Below, in pieces: positions 35,223 through 45,934 of a stretch of 51,929 bases of DNA; position 1 is the first letter of the stretch; each line of letters begins with the position of its first letter. The notes under the pieces were generated by a model. That model made no database searches. It was not told the origin of the DNA and worked only from the letters and a program-made list of their open reading frames with translations. This DNA is from Paracoccus limosus. Lineage in GTDB: Bacteria > Pseudomonadota > Alphaproteobacteria > Rhodobacterales > Rhodobacteraceae. The stretch spans positions 1 to 51,929 of the forward strand of contig NZ_WMIF01000026.1 of assembly GCF_009711185.1 (NCBI RefSeq), read 5' to 3'. The translations under genes and the position numbers were made by a program.

Positions 35223-36299
35223 TCATTCCGTCAATGCACCGCCAATCCCAGTAAATACACCGCCAACCTGGTTGAAAACGAAGGCCCCTGCCTGACGCAT
35301 CCCGCCGAATAGGGTATTGTTGTCCATCGCCCCGGCCTCACCGGAGAGAAGGCCGACATAGCGGCTATGGGCAGAATCGTTGGTTGTGATATCGGTGATA
35401 TCCACAATTCGGATCCCGGTCTCTACCGCGAGACGCTGGATAGCCGGATCATGCACGTCGGCAAGTCCTAGCCGCATCCGTCGAGCTGCCAGCCGCGACG
35501 AGAGTTTCAGTGCCGGGTCATCTGATGAGACGAGTACCGTGATCGGATGCTTCATCCGGCCCAAGGTCGCCATCTGGGCACGGAAGAGGTCGATATCGAT
35601 GTCTGGTGCGGCCAGAACCAGCTCGATCCGGTCAAGAACGGCGCCTCGCCCGGCGAGGCGCAGCTGCACCAGCGTCTCCATCGTCAGCCGCGCACCCATG
35701 CTATGGGCGAGCACTGGTACAGGTTCGCTACTACGACGGTTCTTCGTCAGGAGCCCGAGCAGATCGGCGAGGGCTGCACGAGAGAAGTCTGAAGCATCGC
35801 GGTCGGCAAGATAGGCTCCCGCATTACCTGCCGAGGGCCAGGTGAAGAGCACCGGCGCACCCTCCAGATGGGCATCAACCGAAAGCTGCACGGCCCGATA
35901 GAGCGCCTCCTGATAGCGCGTGTTGAATCCGTGGATATAGAGCCCCACGCCCGAGCGCGGCAGTCGCCCGGCAAAACCCTCGCGGCTGAGCTCGGTCTGC
36001 TTGCGCACGGTGAAATTCTTCGTGGCATCGCTGGCCCCATCGGGCCATTCGATCCGCCCCGGCTTATGGCCTGGCGGCACCGAGACCTCATATTCCAGCC
36101 AGTTCGGGCTGGTGGCGCGGGTTGCACCATAGGCACCGGGCGATTGCGCATCGGGTGCACGAGTTGTCACTGTCAGCACCTGCACGATGCGGGCACCTGC
36201 AGGCAGGGCCCCGTCATCGGGAGCCAGAACCTCGGGCCCCGGGCGTGTGTTGCAGGCAGCCAACACGAGAGTCAGAGTAAGCAGCAGGCGACTGAGCAT
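35223..36299 (-). CDS. Alpha/beta-hydrolase lipoprotein (DUF900 type)
   Basis: 358 aa. Signal peptide with lipobox LVLAAC (Cys16), so an inner- or outer-membrane lipoprotein. The hydrolase core has VGLYIHGFNTRYQEALYRAVQL, FTWPSAGNAGAYLADRDAS and the nucleophile elbow AHSMGAR, with a late Asp/His region (VSSDDPALKLS, VDITDI). DUF900 proteins are esterase-like with unknown substrates. It starts six bases past the stop of the permease and is likely the last gene of the efflux operon. Confidence 0.85.
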   Translation of the reverse strand: MLSRLLLTLTLVLAACNTRPGPEVLAPDDGALPAGARIVQVLTVTTRAPDAQSPGAYGATRATSPNWLEYEVSVPPGHKPGRIEWPDGASDATKNFTVRKQTELSREGFAGRLPRSGVGLYIHGFNTRYQEALYRAVQLSVDAHLEGAPVLFTWPSAGNAGAYLADRDASDFSRAALADLLGLLTKNRRSSEPVPVLAHSMGARLTMETLVQLRLAGRGAVLDRIELVLAAPDIDIDLFRAQMATLGRMKHPITVLVSSDDPALKLSSRLAARRMRLGLADVHDPAIQRLAVETGIRIVDITDITTNDSAHSRYVGLLSGEAGAMDNNTLFGGMRQAGAFVFNQVGGVFTGIGGALTE

Positions 36300-36305
36300 C
36301 TTGTA

Positions 36306-37418
36306 TTACCCCAGGAATTTGCGGAATCGTATCAGTGCCACCCAGAACAGCGCCACCCCGATCGCCGCCAGCGCCGCGAACTGGGGCCAGACCACGTCAA
36401 GCCCCGCACCTCGGAACAAGATGCCCTGCGAGAGGATGATGAAATGCGTGTTGGGGGCTGCAAGCATGATGGTCTGGATGATCTCTGGCATGGATTCCCG
36501 CGGCGTCATCGCGCCTGACAGCACCTGCAGCGGCAAAAGCGCCATCATCAGCAAAAGCGCGAATTGCGGCATCGACCCGGCGATGGTGGCAAGGAAAATT
36601 CCAAGCCCCGTCATGGCGAAAACCATCAGCACCGCGCCCGCAAGAAACAGCACGACCGAGCCCTGCACCGGAACCGCCATCAGCGCCTGCACCACAACAC
36701 TTAGCGAAAAGATCGACCCCAGCAGCACCACCAGCCCCATCGACCAGATCTTGGAAAACATGATCTCGGTCGGGGTGACGGGCATGACCAGCAGGTGCTC
36801 GACCGTGCCATGTTCCTTTTCGCGGATCAGCGCCGCGCCGGTCAGCACCAGCGACAGCATGGTGATCGACCGGATCACGGCGGAAATCGCGCCGAACCAC
36901 TTCGGATCCAGCGAGGGATTATACCGCGCGCGGAGCGCCAGATCGACCGGCAGCGCGGTCTCGGCCCGGTAGCCCGCCACATATTCCGAAACCTCGGAGG
37001 ACACGATCTGCTGGATATAGCCGCCGCCGGTGAAGGCCTGGCTCATCCTTGTCGCGTCGATATTCAGCTGGATCGCCGGGTTTTTTCCGGCCAGCACATC
37101 GCGCGCGAAATCCGGTGGGATGTTCAGCGCAAAAGTATCCAGCCCCTGATCCATCCGCCGATCCATCTCGGCCGTCGTGGTCATCTGCGGCTCGACAAAA
37201 TAGGGCGGATAAAAGGCCGAGGTGATGCGGGCGGAGAGATGCGACTGATCCTCATCCACGATCGAGATCGCGGCATTCGTCAGCGCCTCGGGCGAGACGT
37301 TCGCAGAGGTCCAGATCGAGAGCGAAAAGGAATAGACGATCAGCACCAGCATCACCGGATCGCGCCAGAGCCCGCGCAATTCCTTGACGCCCAGATTGAA
37401 GGTGTTGCGCAGGTTCAT
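36306..37418 (-). CDS. yhhJ: ABC-2 permease YhhJ-like
   Basis: 370 aa inner-membrane permease. The N-terminal TM helix (VMLVLIVYSFSLSIW), a large extracytoplasmic domain (about 45-170) and five C-terminal helices follow the ABC-2 pattern, with the conserved REKEHGTVEHLLVMPVTPTEI motif between the second and third. It follows rbbA by seven bases. The yhiI-rbbA-yhhJ set forms an exporter whose substrate is unknown. Confidence 0.88.
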   Translation of the reverse strand: MNLRNTFNLGVKELRGLWRDPVMLVLIVYSFSLSIWTSANVSPEALTNAAISIVDEDQSHLSARITSAFYPPYFVEPQMTTTAEMDRRMDQGLDTFALNIPPDFARDVLAGKNPAIQLNIDATRMSQAFTGGGYIQQIVSSEVSEYVAGYRAETALPVDLALRARYNPSLDPKWFGAISAVIRSITMLSLVLTGAALIREKEHGTVEHLLVMPVTPTEIMFSKIWSMGLVVLLGSIFSLSVVVQALMAVPVQGSVVLFLAGAVLMVFAMTGLGIFLATIAGSMPQFALLLMMALLPLQVLSGAMTPRESMPEIIQTIMLAAPNTHFIILSQGILFRGAGLDVVWPQFAALAAIGVALFWVALIRFRKFLG

Positions 37419-37425
37419 CCGCCCC

Positions 37426-40164
37426 TCACTTCGCCTGTTTTTCCAGGAAGGCCGCCGCCAGCCCGATAATCACCGGAATGGCGATGCCCATGGCCAGCAT
37501 CGGCCCGGCCAGTTCCGCCATTCCGAAGGCCTTGGAGAAAGCCCCCCGCGCGGCGGTGATAAACCAGGTCGAGGGGTAGATCTCGCCCAGAACCCGGCCA
37601 AAACCCGACAGCGAAGAGACCGGGTAGATCAAACCCGAATAGCTGACCGCCGGGATCATCGTCAGCATGGCGGTCGCGAACAGCGCCGCGACCTGACTTG
37701 CGATGAAGACCGACACCAGAAAACCAAGCGCCGTGGTCGCGGTGACATAGATCAGCGCCGAAAGGGTAAAGCCCAGAAAACTGCCGTTGAAGGGCACTGC
37801 GAAGAATGTGACCGCCATGGCCATCATCAGGAAGAAATTCAGCATGGCCAGCGCGATATAGGGCAGCTGTTTGCCAAGCAGAAATTCCAGCCGCGTCACC
37901 GGCGTGACGTAGAAATTGATGATCGAGCCCAGTTCGCGTTCACGCGCGACCGAAAGCGTGGTCAGGATCGCCGGGATCATCAGCAAAAGCAGCGGGATGA
38001 TCGCCGGGACCATCGCATTCAGGCTGCGCACGTCGGGGTTGTAGCGGTATCGGGTCACCAGTTCGAAACTGCCGCCGCTCGCCTTGTCACCGTAAAGCTG
38101 ACGCGCCTGACGTGTGATCCAGTCGGCATGCATGCCCTGCACATAGCCCTGCACCGTATTGGCGCGGCTGGGGTTGGCGCCGTCGAACCAGGCCCCGACC
38201 TGCACATCCCTGCCTGCCGCGATATCGGCGGCAAAGCCGGGCGGGATCTCGATCGCCAGCGCCAGCTCGCCCGAGCGCATTCTTGCGTCGATCTCGTCGT
38301 AACTTGTCAGGGCCGGCTGTTCGATGAAATAGCGCGATCCCGCAATATCGGCGATATAATTGCGGCTGGTGGTGGTCTGGTCGCGGTCAAGGGCGGCGAA
38401 GGTCAGATCCTCGACATCCATGTTGATGCCCAGCCCCACCACGATCATCAGAAGAAGGCTGCCGACCAACGCCATGGTCAGCCGGATCGGATCGCGCTGC
38501 AATTGCAGGCTTTCCAGCTGCGAATAGCTAAGCAGTCGCCGCAGGCTGAAGCCGGATTGCTGCGCGTGATGGGTCACCCCGGCTGCGGGGGCCTCGGGCG
38601 CGGCCTCGGGCGCAGCGGCGGGGGCGGGTGCCGTCTCGCCAATCGCCTCTTCAAGATAGGCGATGAACGCGTCTTCCAGCGTGGCGCAACCTTTGGCTTT
38701 CGTGATCCCCTCGGCGGTGTCCGAGACCAGCACCTTGCCCGCATGCATCAGGCTGATGCGGTCGCACCATTCCGCCTCGTTCATGAAATGGGTCGAGACA
38801 AAGATCGTCACGCCATCCTTGCGCGAAAGTTCCGCCAGAATACGCCAGAAGCCGTTGCGCGCCACCGGGTCCACCCCCGAGGTCGGCTCGTCAAGGATCA
38901 GGATCTCGGGCGCATGGATCATCGCCACCGCCAGCGAAAGCCGCTGGCGGATACCCAGCGGCAACGCCTCGGGCAGGCTGTCGGTCACGTCGCCCAGATC
39001 GAACCGGGCGATCATCTCGTCAACCCTGGCGGGGATCTTCTCGGCCGCCATATCGAAAAGCCGCGCGTGCAGATCAAGGTTCTGACGCACCGTCAGCTCG
39101 GAATAGAGCGAGAAGGCCTGCGACATGAACCCGACCCGGCGGCGCACCGACAGATCGCTTGCATCGACCTCATGGCCGAAAAGCTTTGCCCGGCCCTCAC
39201 TCGGCTCCAGAAGCCCGGTGAGCATCTTCATCGTCGTCGTCTTGCCGCAGCCGTTCGAACCCAGAAAGCCGAAAATCTCACCCCTGGGGATGCGGAAGGA
39301 AACATTGTCGACCGCCACGAAATCGCCAAAGCGCTGCGTCAGCCCCTCGGCCTCGATGGCGATATCGCTGTCATCGGTGGTCCGCGGCGGGATCACCACG
39401 GCACTGTCTTCGCCCCGGTCTTCTTCGGGCAAAAGCGCGATGAAGGCTGCATCAAGCGTGTCGGCCCCGGTCCGCGACAGCAGATCGTTGGTGGTGCCGG
39501 TGGCCAGCACCCGGCCCGCATTCATCGCAACCAGCCAGTCGAAGCGCGCGGCCTCTTCCATATAGGCGGTGGCGGTGATCACGCTCATCCCCGGCCGTGT
39601 CGCGCGGATGCGGTCGATCAGATCCCAGAACTGGCGGCGCGACAGCGGATCGACGCCGGTGGTCGGCTCGTCAAGAATCAGGAAATCGGGATCATGGATC
39701 AGCGCGCAGCACAGACCCAGCTTTTGCTTCATGCCGCCCGACAGCTTTGACGCCGGGCGCGACCGGAACGGCGTCATGCCGGTCGCAGCCAGCAGATCTG
39801 TGATCCGCCGCTCGCGTTCGGCCTTGTCATGACCGAAAAGCGAGCCGAAGAAATCAAGGTTCTCTTCGACCGAAAGCGTCGGGTAGAGGTTCTTGCCCAG
39901 ACCCTGCGGCATATAGGCGGTGCGGGGGCAGACGCGGTTGCGATGCGCCACATCGCGCATATCGCCGCCCAGAACCTCGACCTTGCCCTGCTGGATCACA
40001 CGTGCCCCGGCCAGCAGCGACAGAAGGCTGGACTTTCCGACCCCGTCTGGCCCGATCAGCCCGACCATGCGCCCCTCAGGGATCTCCAGCGTCACATTGT
40101 CAAGCGCCGTGACCTTGCCATAGCGCAGCGTCAGGCCGGAGACCCCGGCAACTGAGCCGGTCAT
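37426..40164 (-). CDS. rbbA: RbbA-like fused ABC ATPase / permease
   Basis: 912 aa, the size of E. coli RbbA (YhiH). Two ABC domains are joined to an ABC-2 permease. First: GPDGVGKSS (38-46), [23 protein letters not shown]. Second: [10 protein letters not shown] (302-311), a degenerate signature [12 protein letters not shown], and [12 protein letters not shown]. An Ala/Pro-rich linker (about 525-545) leads to the permease with [21 protein letters not shown]. It overlaps the membrane-fusion gene by 4 bp. The family is described both as ribosome-associated ATPase and as exporter; genetic context favours export. Confidence 0.92.
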   Translation of the reverse strand: MTGSVAGVSGLTLRYGKVTALDNVTLEIPEGRMVGLIGPDGVGKSSLLSLLAGARVIQQGKVEVLGGDMRDVAHRNRVCPRTAYMPQGLGKNLYPTLSVEENLDFFGSLFGHDKAERERRITDLLAATGMTPFRSRPASKLSGGMKQKLGLCCALIHDPDFLILDEPTTGVDPLSRRQFWDLIDRIRATRPGMSVITATAYMEEAARFDWLVAMNAGRVLATGTTNDLLSRTGADTLDAAFIALLPEEDRGEDSAVVIPPRTTDDSDIAIEAEGLTQRFGDFVAVDNVSFRIPRGEIFGFLGSNGCGKTTTMKMLTGLLEPSEGRAKLFGHEVDASDLSVRRRVGFMSQAFSLYSELTVRQNLDLHARLFDMAAEKIPARVDEMIARFDLGDVTDSLPEALPLGIRQRLSLAVAMIHAPEILILDEPTSGVDPVARNGFWRILAELSRKDGVTIFVSTHFMNEAEWCDRISLMHAGKVLVSDTAEGITKAKGCATLEDAFIAYLEEAIGETAPAPAAAPEAAPEAPAAGVTHHAQQSGFSLRRLLSYSQLESLQLQRDPIRLTMALVGSLLLMIVVGLGINMDVEDLTFAALDRDQTTTSRNYIADIAGSRYFIEQPALTSYDEIDARMRSGELALAIEIPPGFAADIAAGRDVQVGAWFDGANPSRANTVQGYVQGMHADWITRQARQLYGDKASGGSFELVTRYRYNPDVRSLNAMVPAIIPLLLLMIPAILTTLSVARERELGSIINFYVTPVTRLEFLLGKQLPYIALAMLNFFLMMAMAVTFFAVPFNGSFLGFTLSALIYVTATTALGFLVSVFIASQVAALFATAMLTMIPAVSYSGLIYPVSSLSGFGRVLGEIYPSTWFITAARGAFSKAFGMAELAGPMLAMGIAIPVIIGLAAAFLEKQAK

Positions 40165-41228
40165 TTCACGACATTGGAAAGAAAGTCAGGCCAGGCGGCA
40201 TCCGGATCAAGCCGCAGATAGGCCATGCCCGGCAGGCCGGTTTTGACATCCTCGATATGCCGCGACAGCAGCTCGGGGTCGATGCGGGCACGGACGCGGA
40301 ACATCAGCTTTTCGCGCTCATCGGCGGTCTCGACCGTCTTTGGCGTGAACTGCGCCACATCGGCAACATAGGAAACCGTGGCCGGGATCACGAATTCCCG
40401 CGCCGCATCCATGACAAGGCGCACCTCTGATCCGACCTGCACCCGGCCGACCTGCGATGTCGGCAGAAAAACCGTCATATAGACATCGCCCAGATCGACA
40501 AGGCTGAGGATCCGCCCGCCAGAGCCGACAATCTCGCCCTCTTGTGCGATGCGATACTGGATCCGGCCCGTGCGCGGCGCTTTCAGCGTGGCGTCGTCCA
40601 GCGTGGCCTGGATCGCATCGATCGAAGCCTTTGCCGCATCTACGGCGGCACCTGCATCAACGACCTGAGCCTCGGCGCTGCTCACCCCGGCCAGCGCCGC
40701 TGCATGGCTTGCTTCTGCCGAAGCCACCCCTGCACGGGCCTGGGCGTCACGGGCACGATCATCATCGAGCACCTGCTGCGAAATCGCGTTGGATCTGACC
40801 AGCTGCTCAGAGCGCGCCAGCCGCAGTGCGGCGGCTTCGGCAACCGACGCCGCCTGATCAACCGCTGCCAGCGCCGCGCGTTCCTGCGCCTCTGCCTGAG
40901 CCACCAGCGCCTTTGCGGTCTCGACACCGATCTCGGCCCGGGCAAGCTGCGCCTCGGACTGGCGTTTCTGCGCGTTCAGCTGAACGACGTCCATCTGAAC
41001 CAGAACATCGCCGGCCTTGACCAGATCACCCTCAGCTGCATTGATTGCAGCGATCCGCCCGCCGGTCAGTGCCGCGATATCGACCTCCGTTGCCTCGATC
41101 CGACCATTGGCACTGGTAAAACCTGTCGGCAGACCCGCAGGCTGCAGCCGGTTCCAGGTCAACCACCCAAGTGCAGCTACAACGGCGAGGCCGCCCAGAA
41201 TGATGGTGTTCCTGCTCGGTTTTGCCAT
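40161..41228 (-). CDS. yhiI: HlyD-family membrane fusion protein YhiI-like
   Basis: 355 aa periplasmic adaptor. One N-terminal TM anchor ([18 protein letters not shown]) is followed by the biotinyl-lipoyl half ([24 protein letters not shown]), a long Ala-rich coiled-coil hairpin (about 75-200), the second lipoyl half ([20 protein letters not shown]) and beta-barrel. It couples the rbbA/yhhJ pumps to an outer-membrane channel, probably TolC. First gene of the operon; a perfect 13-bp palindrome upstream is a likely operator for the divergent TetR regulator. Confidence 0.92.
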   Translation of the reverse strand: MAKPSRNTIILGGLAVVAALGWLTWNRLQPAGLPTGFTSANGRIEATEVDIAALTGGRIAAINAAEGDLVKAGDVLVQMDVVQLNAQKRQSEAQLARAEIGVETAKALVAQAEAQERAALAAVDQAASVAEAAALRLARSEQLVRSNAISQQVLDDDRARDAQARAGVASAEASHAAALAGVSSAEAQVVDAGAAVDAAKASIDAIQATLDDATLKAPRTGRIQYRIAQEGEIVGSGGRILSLVDLGDVYMTVFLPTSQVGRVQVGSEVRLVMDAAREFVIPATVSYVADVAQFTPKTVETADEREKLMFRVRARIDPELLSRHIEDVKTGLPGMAYLRLDPDAAWPDFLSNVVK

Positions 41229-41255
41229 GACCCGCCTCTGATGATGTGCTGATAG

Positions 41256-41268
41256 ATACGTTGCGTAT
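41256..41268. promoter_or_regulatory. Palindrome ATACGTTGCGTAT, candidate TetR operator
   Basis: Perfect ATACG-n3-CGTAT palindrome 28 bp before yhiI. TetR-family regulators typically bind such sites between divergent genes. No other gene in the interval competes for it. Confidence 0.5.
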
Positions 41269-41367
41269 ATTCTTCTGCGGTTTTCACTTTACAGATTGCA
41301 GTTGTCAACACTCGCTGACGCTGGAGAAATCCTATATTTTAAATACACATAAGTAAGCTGCCGATTG

Positions 41368-41381
41368 TTATCAGTCGATAA
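41368..41381. promoter_or_regulatory. Palindrome TTATCAGTCGATAA
   Basis: Perfect 5-bp arms (TTATC/GATAA) around AGTC, extended by flanking TG and AACA. It lies about 43 bp before the tetR start, so it may be an autoregulatory operator. The sequence differs from the site near yhiI. Confidence 0.4.
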
Positions 41382-41423
41382 AACAGCTAAGCATAGCACC
41401 CTGATCTGAGCTAGATACGAAAT

Positions 41424-42122
41424 ATGTCATCGATCAGGGAACGACCACCAGTTGCATTTGTCAGGCACAGCGAACGAAACGAACAACGTATGCCCAGAAC
41501 AGCGACATTAGCCAGCGGCACCGGCCGCAATTCGGGCCGCCAAAGTGGCAAAGAACGCATTTCGAATGCAGCGATGCTGCTTTTTGCCCGGATGCCTTAT
41601 TGCGACACCAGTCTACGCGACATTGCGGCCGCCGCAGAGGTCGATGTGGCCTATGTCCATCGATCCTTCGGCTCCAAGGCAGAGATCTTTCGCCACGCGT
41701 TGGCGGCGCTTGATCCCTTGGATGACATCATGGTGGCGACAGATGGCCGCTCCATGATCTCCCGGCTCTGTGATCTGGCTTTCCTTCGCGATCCGCGGAT
41801 ACAGGAAGATGTACGCCCGCTACATCTGCTGATTCAATCCAGTCTCTGCAGCGAAGCGCGTGACATCATTGCGCAATTCATTGACACATCGCTTGCTCTC
41901 CCTCTGAGCAAGGCTTTCGGCTTTGAAAATCCGGGGCGAGCACATTTTGCTCTTAGCCTTTTGAGCGGATTTGTGACCCATCGTGCGGTGATGGGACCAG
42001 CAAACTTTCCGGGTATTCCCGAAGCAGATCAACGACGAATGCTCGAGACTGCACTGACCAATGCAATGTGTGACACAGACGGGAGAAGCGGTCCTGTCGA
42101 CAAGTCAGCCGATATTGTATGA
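41424..42122 (+). CDS. TetR-family regulator of the efflux operon
   Basis: 232 aa from ATG 41424; ATG 41490 is also possible and neither has a strong ribosome site. The N-terminal TetR DNA-binding domain reads ERISNAAMLLFARMPYCDTSLRDIAAAAEVDVAYVHRSFGSKAEIFRHAL, with the expected HTH. The C-terminal ligand domain is helical and ends IPEADQRRMLETALTNAM. It is divergent from yhiI with two palindromes in between, so control of the efflux operon is likely. Confidence 0.88.
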   Translation: MSSIRERPPVAFVRHSERNEQRMPRTATLASGTGRNSGRQSGKERISNAAMLLFARMPYCDTSLRDIAAAAEVDVAYVHRSFGSKAEIFRHALAALDPLDDIMVATDGRSMISRLCDLAFLRDPRIQEDVRPLHLLIQSSLCSEARDIIAQFIDTSLALPLSKAFGFENPGRAHFALSLLSGFVTHRAVMGPANFPGIPEADQRRMLETALTNAMCDTDGRSGPVDKSADIV

Positions 42123-42583
42123 TTTTGGAATCATAATTTTTAGGGGGCACTTTAACCGATACCTGGGAACTATTCTGTAGAACGGGTAGGGTGCGAGGTT
42201 CAATGCAGCTACTTGCCCTTCTGGCCGCCAGGGTCTGCAATTGCGCGTTCCATCTCATGCAATTTGCAAAGCATCTGAAACCGTCCGGTAAGCTGTATAT
42301 GGGTGAGATTACCGTCCTGGTGCTGAACCCAGGATGCACGGATTGAGAAAGATTGGATGCATCAGCGCGCGGGTCCGCGATGACTGGCCTGATGGGCAGT
42401 GCAGACCCGCCGTGTCGGGGTTTGTCGACCCATCAGGTCAGAATCGCGACTCTGGAGGCAGCAGATCACGCGGATCTGGGCTGACCTGCGGGTTCATACG
42501 GTCCACTTCCATGCGTTGTCGCGCTCGGCGCGGATTCTGTCGATATGCGTCGCGGGCAGGACAGTGCGGAAGGGAGTGTTGAA
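42123..42583. other. Intergenic stretch before the IS relic
   Basis: No gene I can support. The minus strand holds about 25 codons ending RIRAERDNAWKWTV at a TGA, possibly the tail of a gene cut by the IS21 relic. Nothing else stands out. Confidence 0.3.
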
Positions 42584-42849
42584 TGTTGCTGAGAACTGAC
42601 CCGGGTTTGTCACCGAGAACTGACCCACCTTTCAGTTATGTTCTGTGGGTCATGTTTGGGTCAATGCACTTGCGGCTCCCTTCTTTGGTTTGACGGCTGC
42701 GGTGCTGGCCCTGAACCTGAAGCTGTCGTTTCCGGTCTCCAGAATATGGCAGCGATGAGTGAGGCGATCGAGCAGCGCGGTGGTCATTTTCGCATCACCG
42801 AAGACTGCGGCCCATTCGGCGAAGCTGAGGTTGGTGGTGATGACGACGC
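42584..42849 (-). mobile_element. Relic of a second IS21-family element (end plus istB 3' part)
   Basis: Begins TGTTGCTGAGAACTGACCC with GAGAACTGACCC repeated 21 bp later, the multiple end-repeat pattern of IS21 elements. On the minus strand an IstB C-terminus ([21 protein letters not shown] ... [14 protein letters not shown]) ends at TGA 42650. The homology breaks at about 42849 where a dehydrogenase fragment begins. About 85 percent similar in protein to the complete IstB next door, so a different element. Confidence 0.75.
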
Positions 42850-43073
42850 CAGCTTATCACGATGACCCGGCTCATGCCCGTTGAAGCCTTTGACGGCCGC
42901 GGCCTTCTCCCTCGTCGCTTCTGCATAGTCGTCGATGACGTTCTCAGGAAAGACACTCCGGGCGCGATCTTTCGGCGGCTTCGTGCGGAAGGCGCCCGGT
43001 TCGACGATGGTCGTGGTGATGCCGAACGGCGCCACCTCGTCCGCCAGCGACTCCGCCCACCCCTCCAGCGCGT
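42848..43073 (-). pseudogene. Short-chain dehydrogenase C-terminal fragment
   Basis: About 75 codons: ALEGWAESLADEVAPFGITTTIVEPGAFRT through VKGFNGHEPG, the C-terminal part of a classical SDR. The N-terminal nucleotide-binding and catalytic parts are missing. Its right edge coincides with the terminal repeat of the complete IS21 element and its left edge with the istB relic, so it was caught between two insertions. Confidence 0.7.
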
Positions 43074-43145
43074 TGTTGATTTCCACCCAGAACTGAGCCG
43101 GCATTTCCATCGAGAAGTGAGCCACCTCTGACTATGGATTTCCGG

Positions 43146-43940
43146 TCATTCAGTGGTCAAGGCGTGATTGTTCTCCTTCTTTTGGCGCGTTGCGGCGGCT
43201 GAACTGGCTTTGAAGCGGAAGCTGTCGTTTCCGGTCTCCAGGATGTGGCAGCGGTGGGTGAGGCGGTCGAGGAGCGCGGTGGTCATCTTGGCATCGCCGA
43301 AGACCGTGGCCCATTCGCTGAAGCTGAGGTTCGTGGTGATGACGACGCTGGTGCGTTCGTAAAGCTTGCTCAGCAGATGGAAGAGCAGCGCCCCGCCCGA
43401 GGCGCTGAACGGTAGATAGCCCAGTTCATCCAGGATCACGAGATCAAGGCGGGTCAGGCTTTCGGCAAGTTGCCCGGCTTTTCCCTTGGCTTTTTCCTGT
43501 TCGAGGGCATTGACCAGTTCGATGGTGGAGAAGAAGCGGACCTTGCGGCGGTGATGCTCGATGGCCTGGATGCCAAGGGCGGTCGCCACATGGGTCTTGC
43601 CGGTGCCCGGTCCGCCGATCAGGACCACGTTCTGTGCTCCGTCCATGAACTCGCAACGATGCAGTTGTCGCACCGTGGCTTCGTTGATCTCGCTGGTCGA
43701 GAAGTCGAAGCCCGAGAGGTCCTTGTAGGCCGGGAAGCGCGCCGCTTTCATATGGTAGGCGATGGAGCGGACCTCGCGCTCGGCCATCTCGGCTTTCAGC
43801 AGTTGGGACAGGATCGGCACGGCCGCTTCGAAAGCCGGCGCAGCCTGTTCGATCAGGTCCGTCACGGCTTGTGCCATGCCATGCATCTTCAGGCTGCGGA
43901 GCATGATGACGATGGCGCCACTGGCAGGATCATGACGCAT
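43146..43940 (-). CDS. istB: IstB-like transposition helper ATPase
   Basis: 264 aa AAA+ ATPase that helps the IstA transposase choose a target. Walker [12 protein letters not shown] (about 103), Walker [16 protein letters not shown] (about 165), sensor [12 protein letters not shown], and the closing [17 protein letters not shown] 43940 overlaps the istA stop by 11 bp, the usual istA/istB coupling. Confidence 0.95.
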   Translation of the reverse strand: MRHDPASGAIVIMLRSLKMHGMAQAVTDLIEQAAPAFEAAVPILSQLLKAEMAEREVRSIAYHMKAARFPAYKDLSGFDFSTSEINEATVRQLHRCEFMDGAQNVVLIGGPGTGKTHVATALGIQAIEHHRRKVRFFSTIELVNALEQEKAKGKAGQLAESLTRLDLVILDELGYLPFSASGGALLFHLLSKLYERTSVVITTNLSFSEWATVFGDAKMTTALLDRLTHRCHILETGNDSFRFKASSAAATRQKKENNHALTTE

Positions 43941-45462
43941 GACGGCCTCCTGCAACGGGGGTGCGCAGGCCGTCATAGCGCTCGACATTGGCCTTGGGCT
44001 CGCGATGGAGAACCAGAGCCTGCGGGGTATCGAGCGGCGGCCCGCCAATGAGCTTGCCGTCGACCAGCCGGTGCAACAGGTTCAGCACATGGGTCTTGGT
44101 TGCCACGCCCTCGGCCAGGGCCAACTCCACCGCGGTCAGCACGGCCTGTTCGTCGTGCTGAAGAACCAGGGCGAGAATGTCGACCATCTCGCGGTCTCCG
44201 CCGGGTTTGCGGAGCATCTGCTCCTGCAGTTGCCGGAAGGCAGGCGGGAACTCGGCAAAGGGCGCGCCATTGCGCAAGGCACCGGGCTTGCGCTGAAGAA
44301 CAGCAAGATAATGCCGCCAGTCGTAGATCGTCCGCGGCGGCACCTGGTGATTGCGCTGGAACACGCGACCATGCTCGCACAGGATGTTGCCCTCGGCCGC
44401 GACAACCAGCCGGTCCGGGTAGATCCGCAGGCTGACGGGGCGATTGGCAAAGGACGACGGCACGCTGTAGCGATTGCGCTCGAAGCTGATCAGGCAGGTG
44501 GGCGAGACGCGCTTGCTCAGCTCGATGAAGCCGTCAAAGGCGGGCGGCAACGGCATCAGTGCGGCCCGCTCCGCAGCCCAGACGTCATGGATCGTGCCGG
44601 GCAGCGTGCCGTGCGGGGTCTCCTGCCACACCTCCAGGCAACGCTGCTGCAGCCAGGCATTCATCATGTCAAGATCGGGAAAGCCCGGCATCTTCTGCAG
44701 GATCTGGCGGCGGGAGTCCTGAACGTTCTTCTCGACCTGTCCCTTCTCCCAGCCTGCGGCAGGATTGCAGAACTCCGGTTCGAAGACATAGTGGTTCGTC
44801 ATGGCCAGAAAGCGGAGGTTGACCTGCCGCTCCTTGCCTCGGCCGACCCGGTCCACCGCCGTGCGCATGTTATCGTATATGCCGCGCTCGGGCACGCCGC
44901 CGAACACACGGAAGCCATGCCAGTGGGCATCGAACAGCATCTCGTGGGTCTGGAGCGGGTAGGCGCGCAACAGGAAGGCCCGGCTGTGGGACAGCTTGAT
45001 GTGGGCCATCTGAAGCTTGGTGCGATCGTCGGCCAGATGCCCGTAGTCTTCGCTCCAGTCGAACTGGAACGCTTCGCCCGGTCGAAAGGACAGCGGAACA
45101 AAGGTGCCGCGTCCCGTGGTCTGCTGTTCGCGCTGGCGATCTGTCCGCCATTGCCGCGCAAACGCTGCAACCCGGCCGTAGGAGCCGGTGAAGCCAAGCT
45201 TGACGAGATCGGCATGCATCTGCTTCAGCGTCCGCCGCTGCTTGCGCGACTTGCCGGCTTCTGTCTTCAGCCAGCCGGCCAGCTTCTCGGCGAAAGGATC
45301 AAGCTTGCTCGGCCGGTCCGGCGTGGCGAACTTCGGCTCGATCGTGCCCCCCGCCAGGTGCTTGGTAATCGTGTTGCGCGACAGGCCGGTGCGCCGCGCG
45401 ATCTCGCGGACCGACAGCTTCTGCCGAAAGTGCATGCGTCGGATGATGTTCAAAAGTCCCAT
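43930..45462 (-). CDS. istA: IstA-like transposase
   Basis: 510 aa. N-terminal HTH ([36 protein letters not shown]), DDE catalytic core with Asp in [10 protein letters not shown], Asp in [10 protein letters not shown] and Glu in GQVEKNVQ, then a C-terminal beta-barrel-like region. The ATG at 45462 has GGAG nine bases upstream; the GTG at 45471 lies within that ribosome site. The gene is intact, so the element may be active. Confidence 0.95.
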   Translation of the reverse strand: MGLLNIIRRMHFRQKLSVREIARRTGLSRNTITKHLAGGTIEPKFATPDRPSKLDPFAEKLAGWLKTEAGKSRKQRRTLKQMHADLVKLGFTGSYGRVAAFARQWRTDRQREQQTTGRGTFVPLSFRPGEAFQFDWSEDYGHLADDRTKLQMAHIKLSHSRAFLLRAYPLQTHEMLFDAHWHGFRVFGGVPERGIYDNMRTAVDRVGRGKERQVNLRFLAMTNHYVFEPEFCNPAAGWEKGQVEKNVQDSRRQILQKMPGFPDLDMMNAWLQQRCLEVWQETPHGTLPGTIHDVWAAERAALMPLPPAFDGFIELSKRVSPTCLISFERNRYSVPSSFANRPVSLRIYPDRLVVAAEGNILCEHGRVFQRNHQVPPRTIYDWRHYLAVLQRKPGALRNGAPFAEFPPAFRQLQEQMLRKPGGDREMVDILALVLQHDEQAVLTAVELALAEGVATKTHVLNLLHRLVDGKLIGGPPLDTPQALVLHREPKANVERYDGLRTPVAGGRHAS

Positions 45463-45575
45463 GTGGATCACTCCCGTTACCCCCGCCGCTCACCGCTTTG
45501 GGGAAAGGTTCACATGGCTCACTTCTCAGTGGAAATTACGCGCCGATCCGGCTCAGTTCTGGGTGGAAATCAACA

Positions 45576-45934
45576 TCCTGGGGTTCGGATACTACCCGCG
45601 GTCGGGCTTCATGCACATCGATCTTGGCCCTGCCCGGTCCTGGGGCGATCCCTTCCCGGCGCGAGCGGTGCCGTTTGCCCCGGAACTGCCACCCGCGCGC
45701 GAAGTCCTGTCGGACAGCCGCACCCTGCGCGGTGGCGGTGCTGCAGGCGCCGCAACTGTCGGCGCGGCCGGGGTCGAAGTGCTGCAGGACGTTCTTGCCG
45801 AAACGCAGACCACGATCCAGCCGCTGGTCCCCTACCTCGACACCCTACGCTGGGTACTGATCGCCATCGCGCTGATTGGCATCGCTGTCACGATCCACGC
45901 CCGGCTCGACGACTGGAAACGGGGCCAGCGGTGA
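45576..45934 (+). pseudogene. Truncated phage endolysin (DUF882/M15 peptidase) with C-terminal membrane helix
   Basis: The surviving part starts immediately inside the IS21 end: GFGYYPRSGFMHIDLGPARSWG is the C-terminal end of a Peptidase M15_3/DUF882 cell-wall hydrolase with a metal-binding His. A Pro/Ala linker and a membrane helix (WVLIAIALIGIAVTIHA) follow. The catalytic N-terminus is lost. The stop overlaps the next start (GTGA). It marks the right broken edge of the prophage frame. Confidence 0.75.

Larger units (their letters stand above)
43074..45575 (-). mobile_element. Complete IS21-like insertion sequence
   Basis: About 2.5 kb. Terminal inverted repeats start TGTTGATTTCCACCCAG and match for about 28 bp (43074-43101 against 45548-45575), with an inner GAGAAGTGAGCCA repeat on both sides. 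It carries istA and istB in the standard order. The flanks (AGCGCGTT left, TCCTGGGG right) share no duplication, which suggests a deletion or rearrangement after insertion. Confidence 0.85.

Noticed and set aside
37384..39750. Plus-strand open frame of 788 codons
   Set aside because: Antisense to rbbA, whose ABC motifs are unmistakable. The frame is His/Arg/Gln rich and low in hydrophobic residues.
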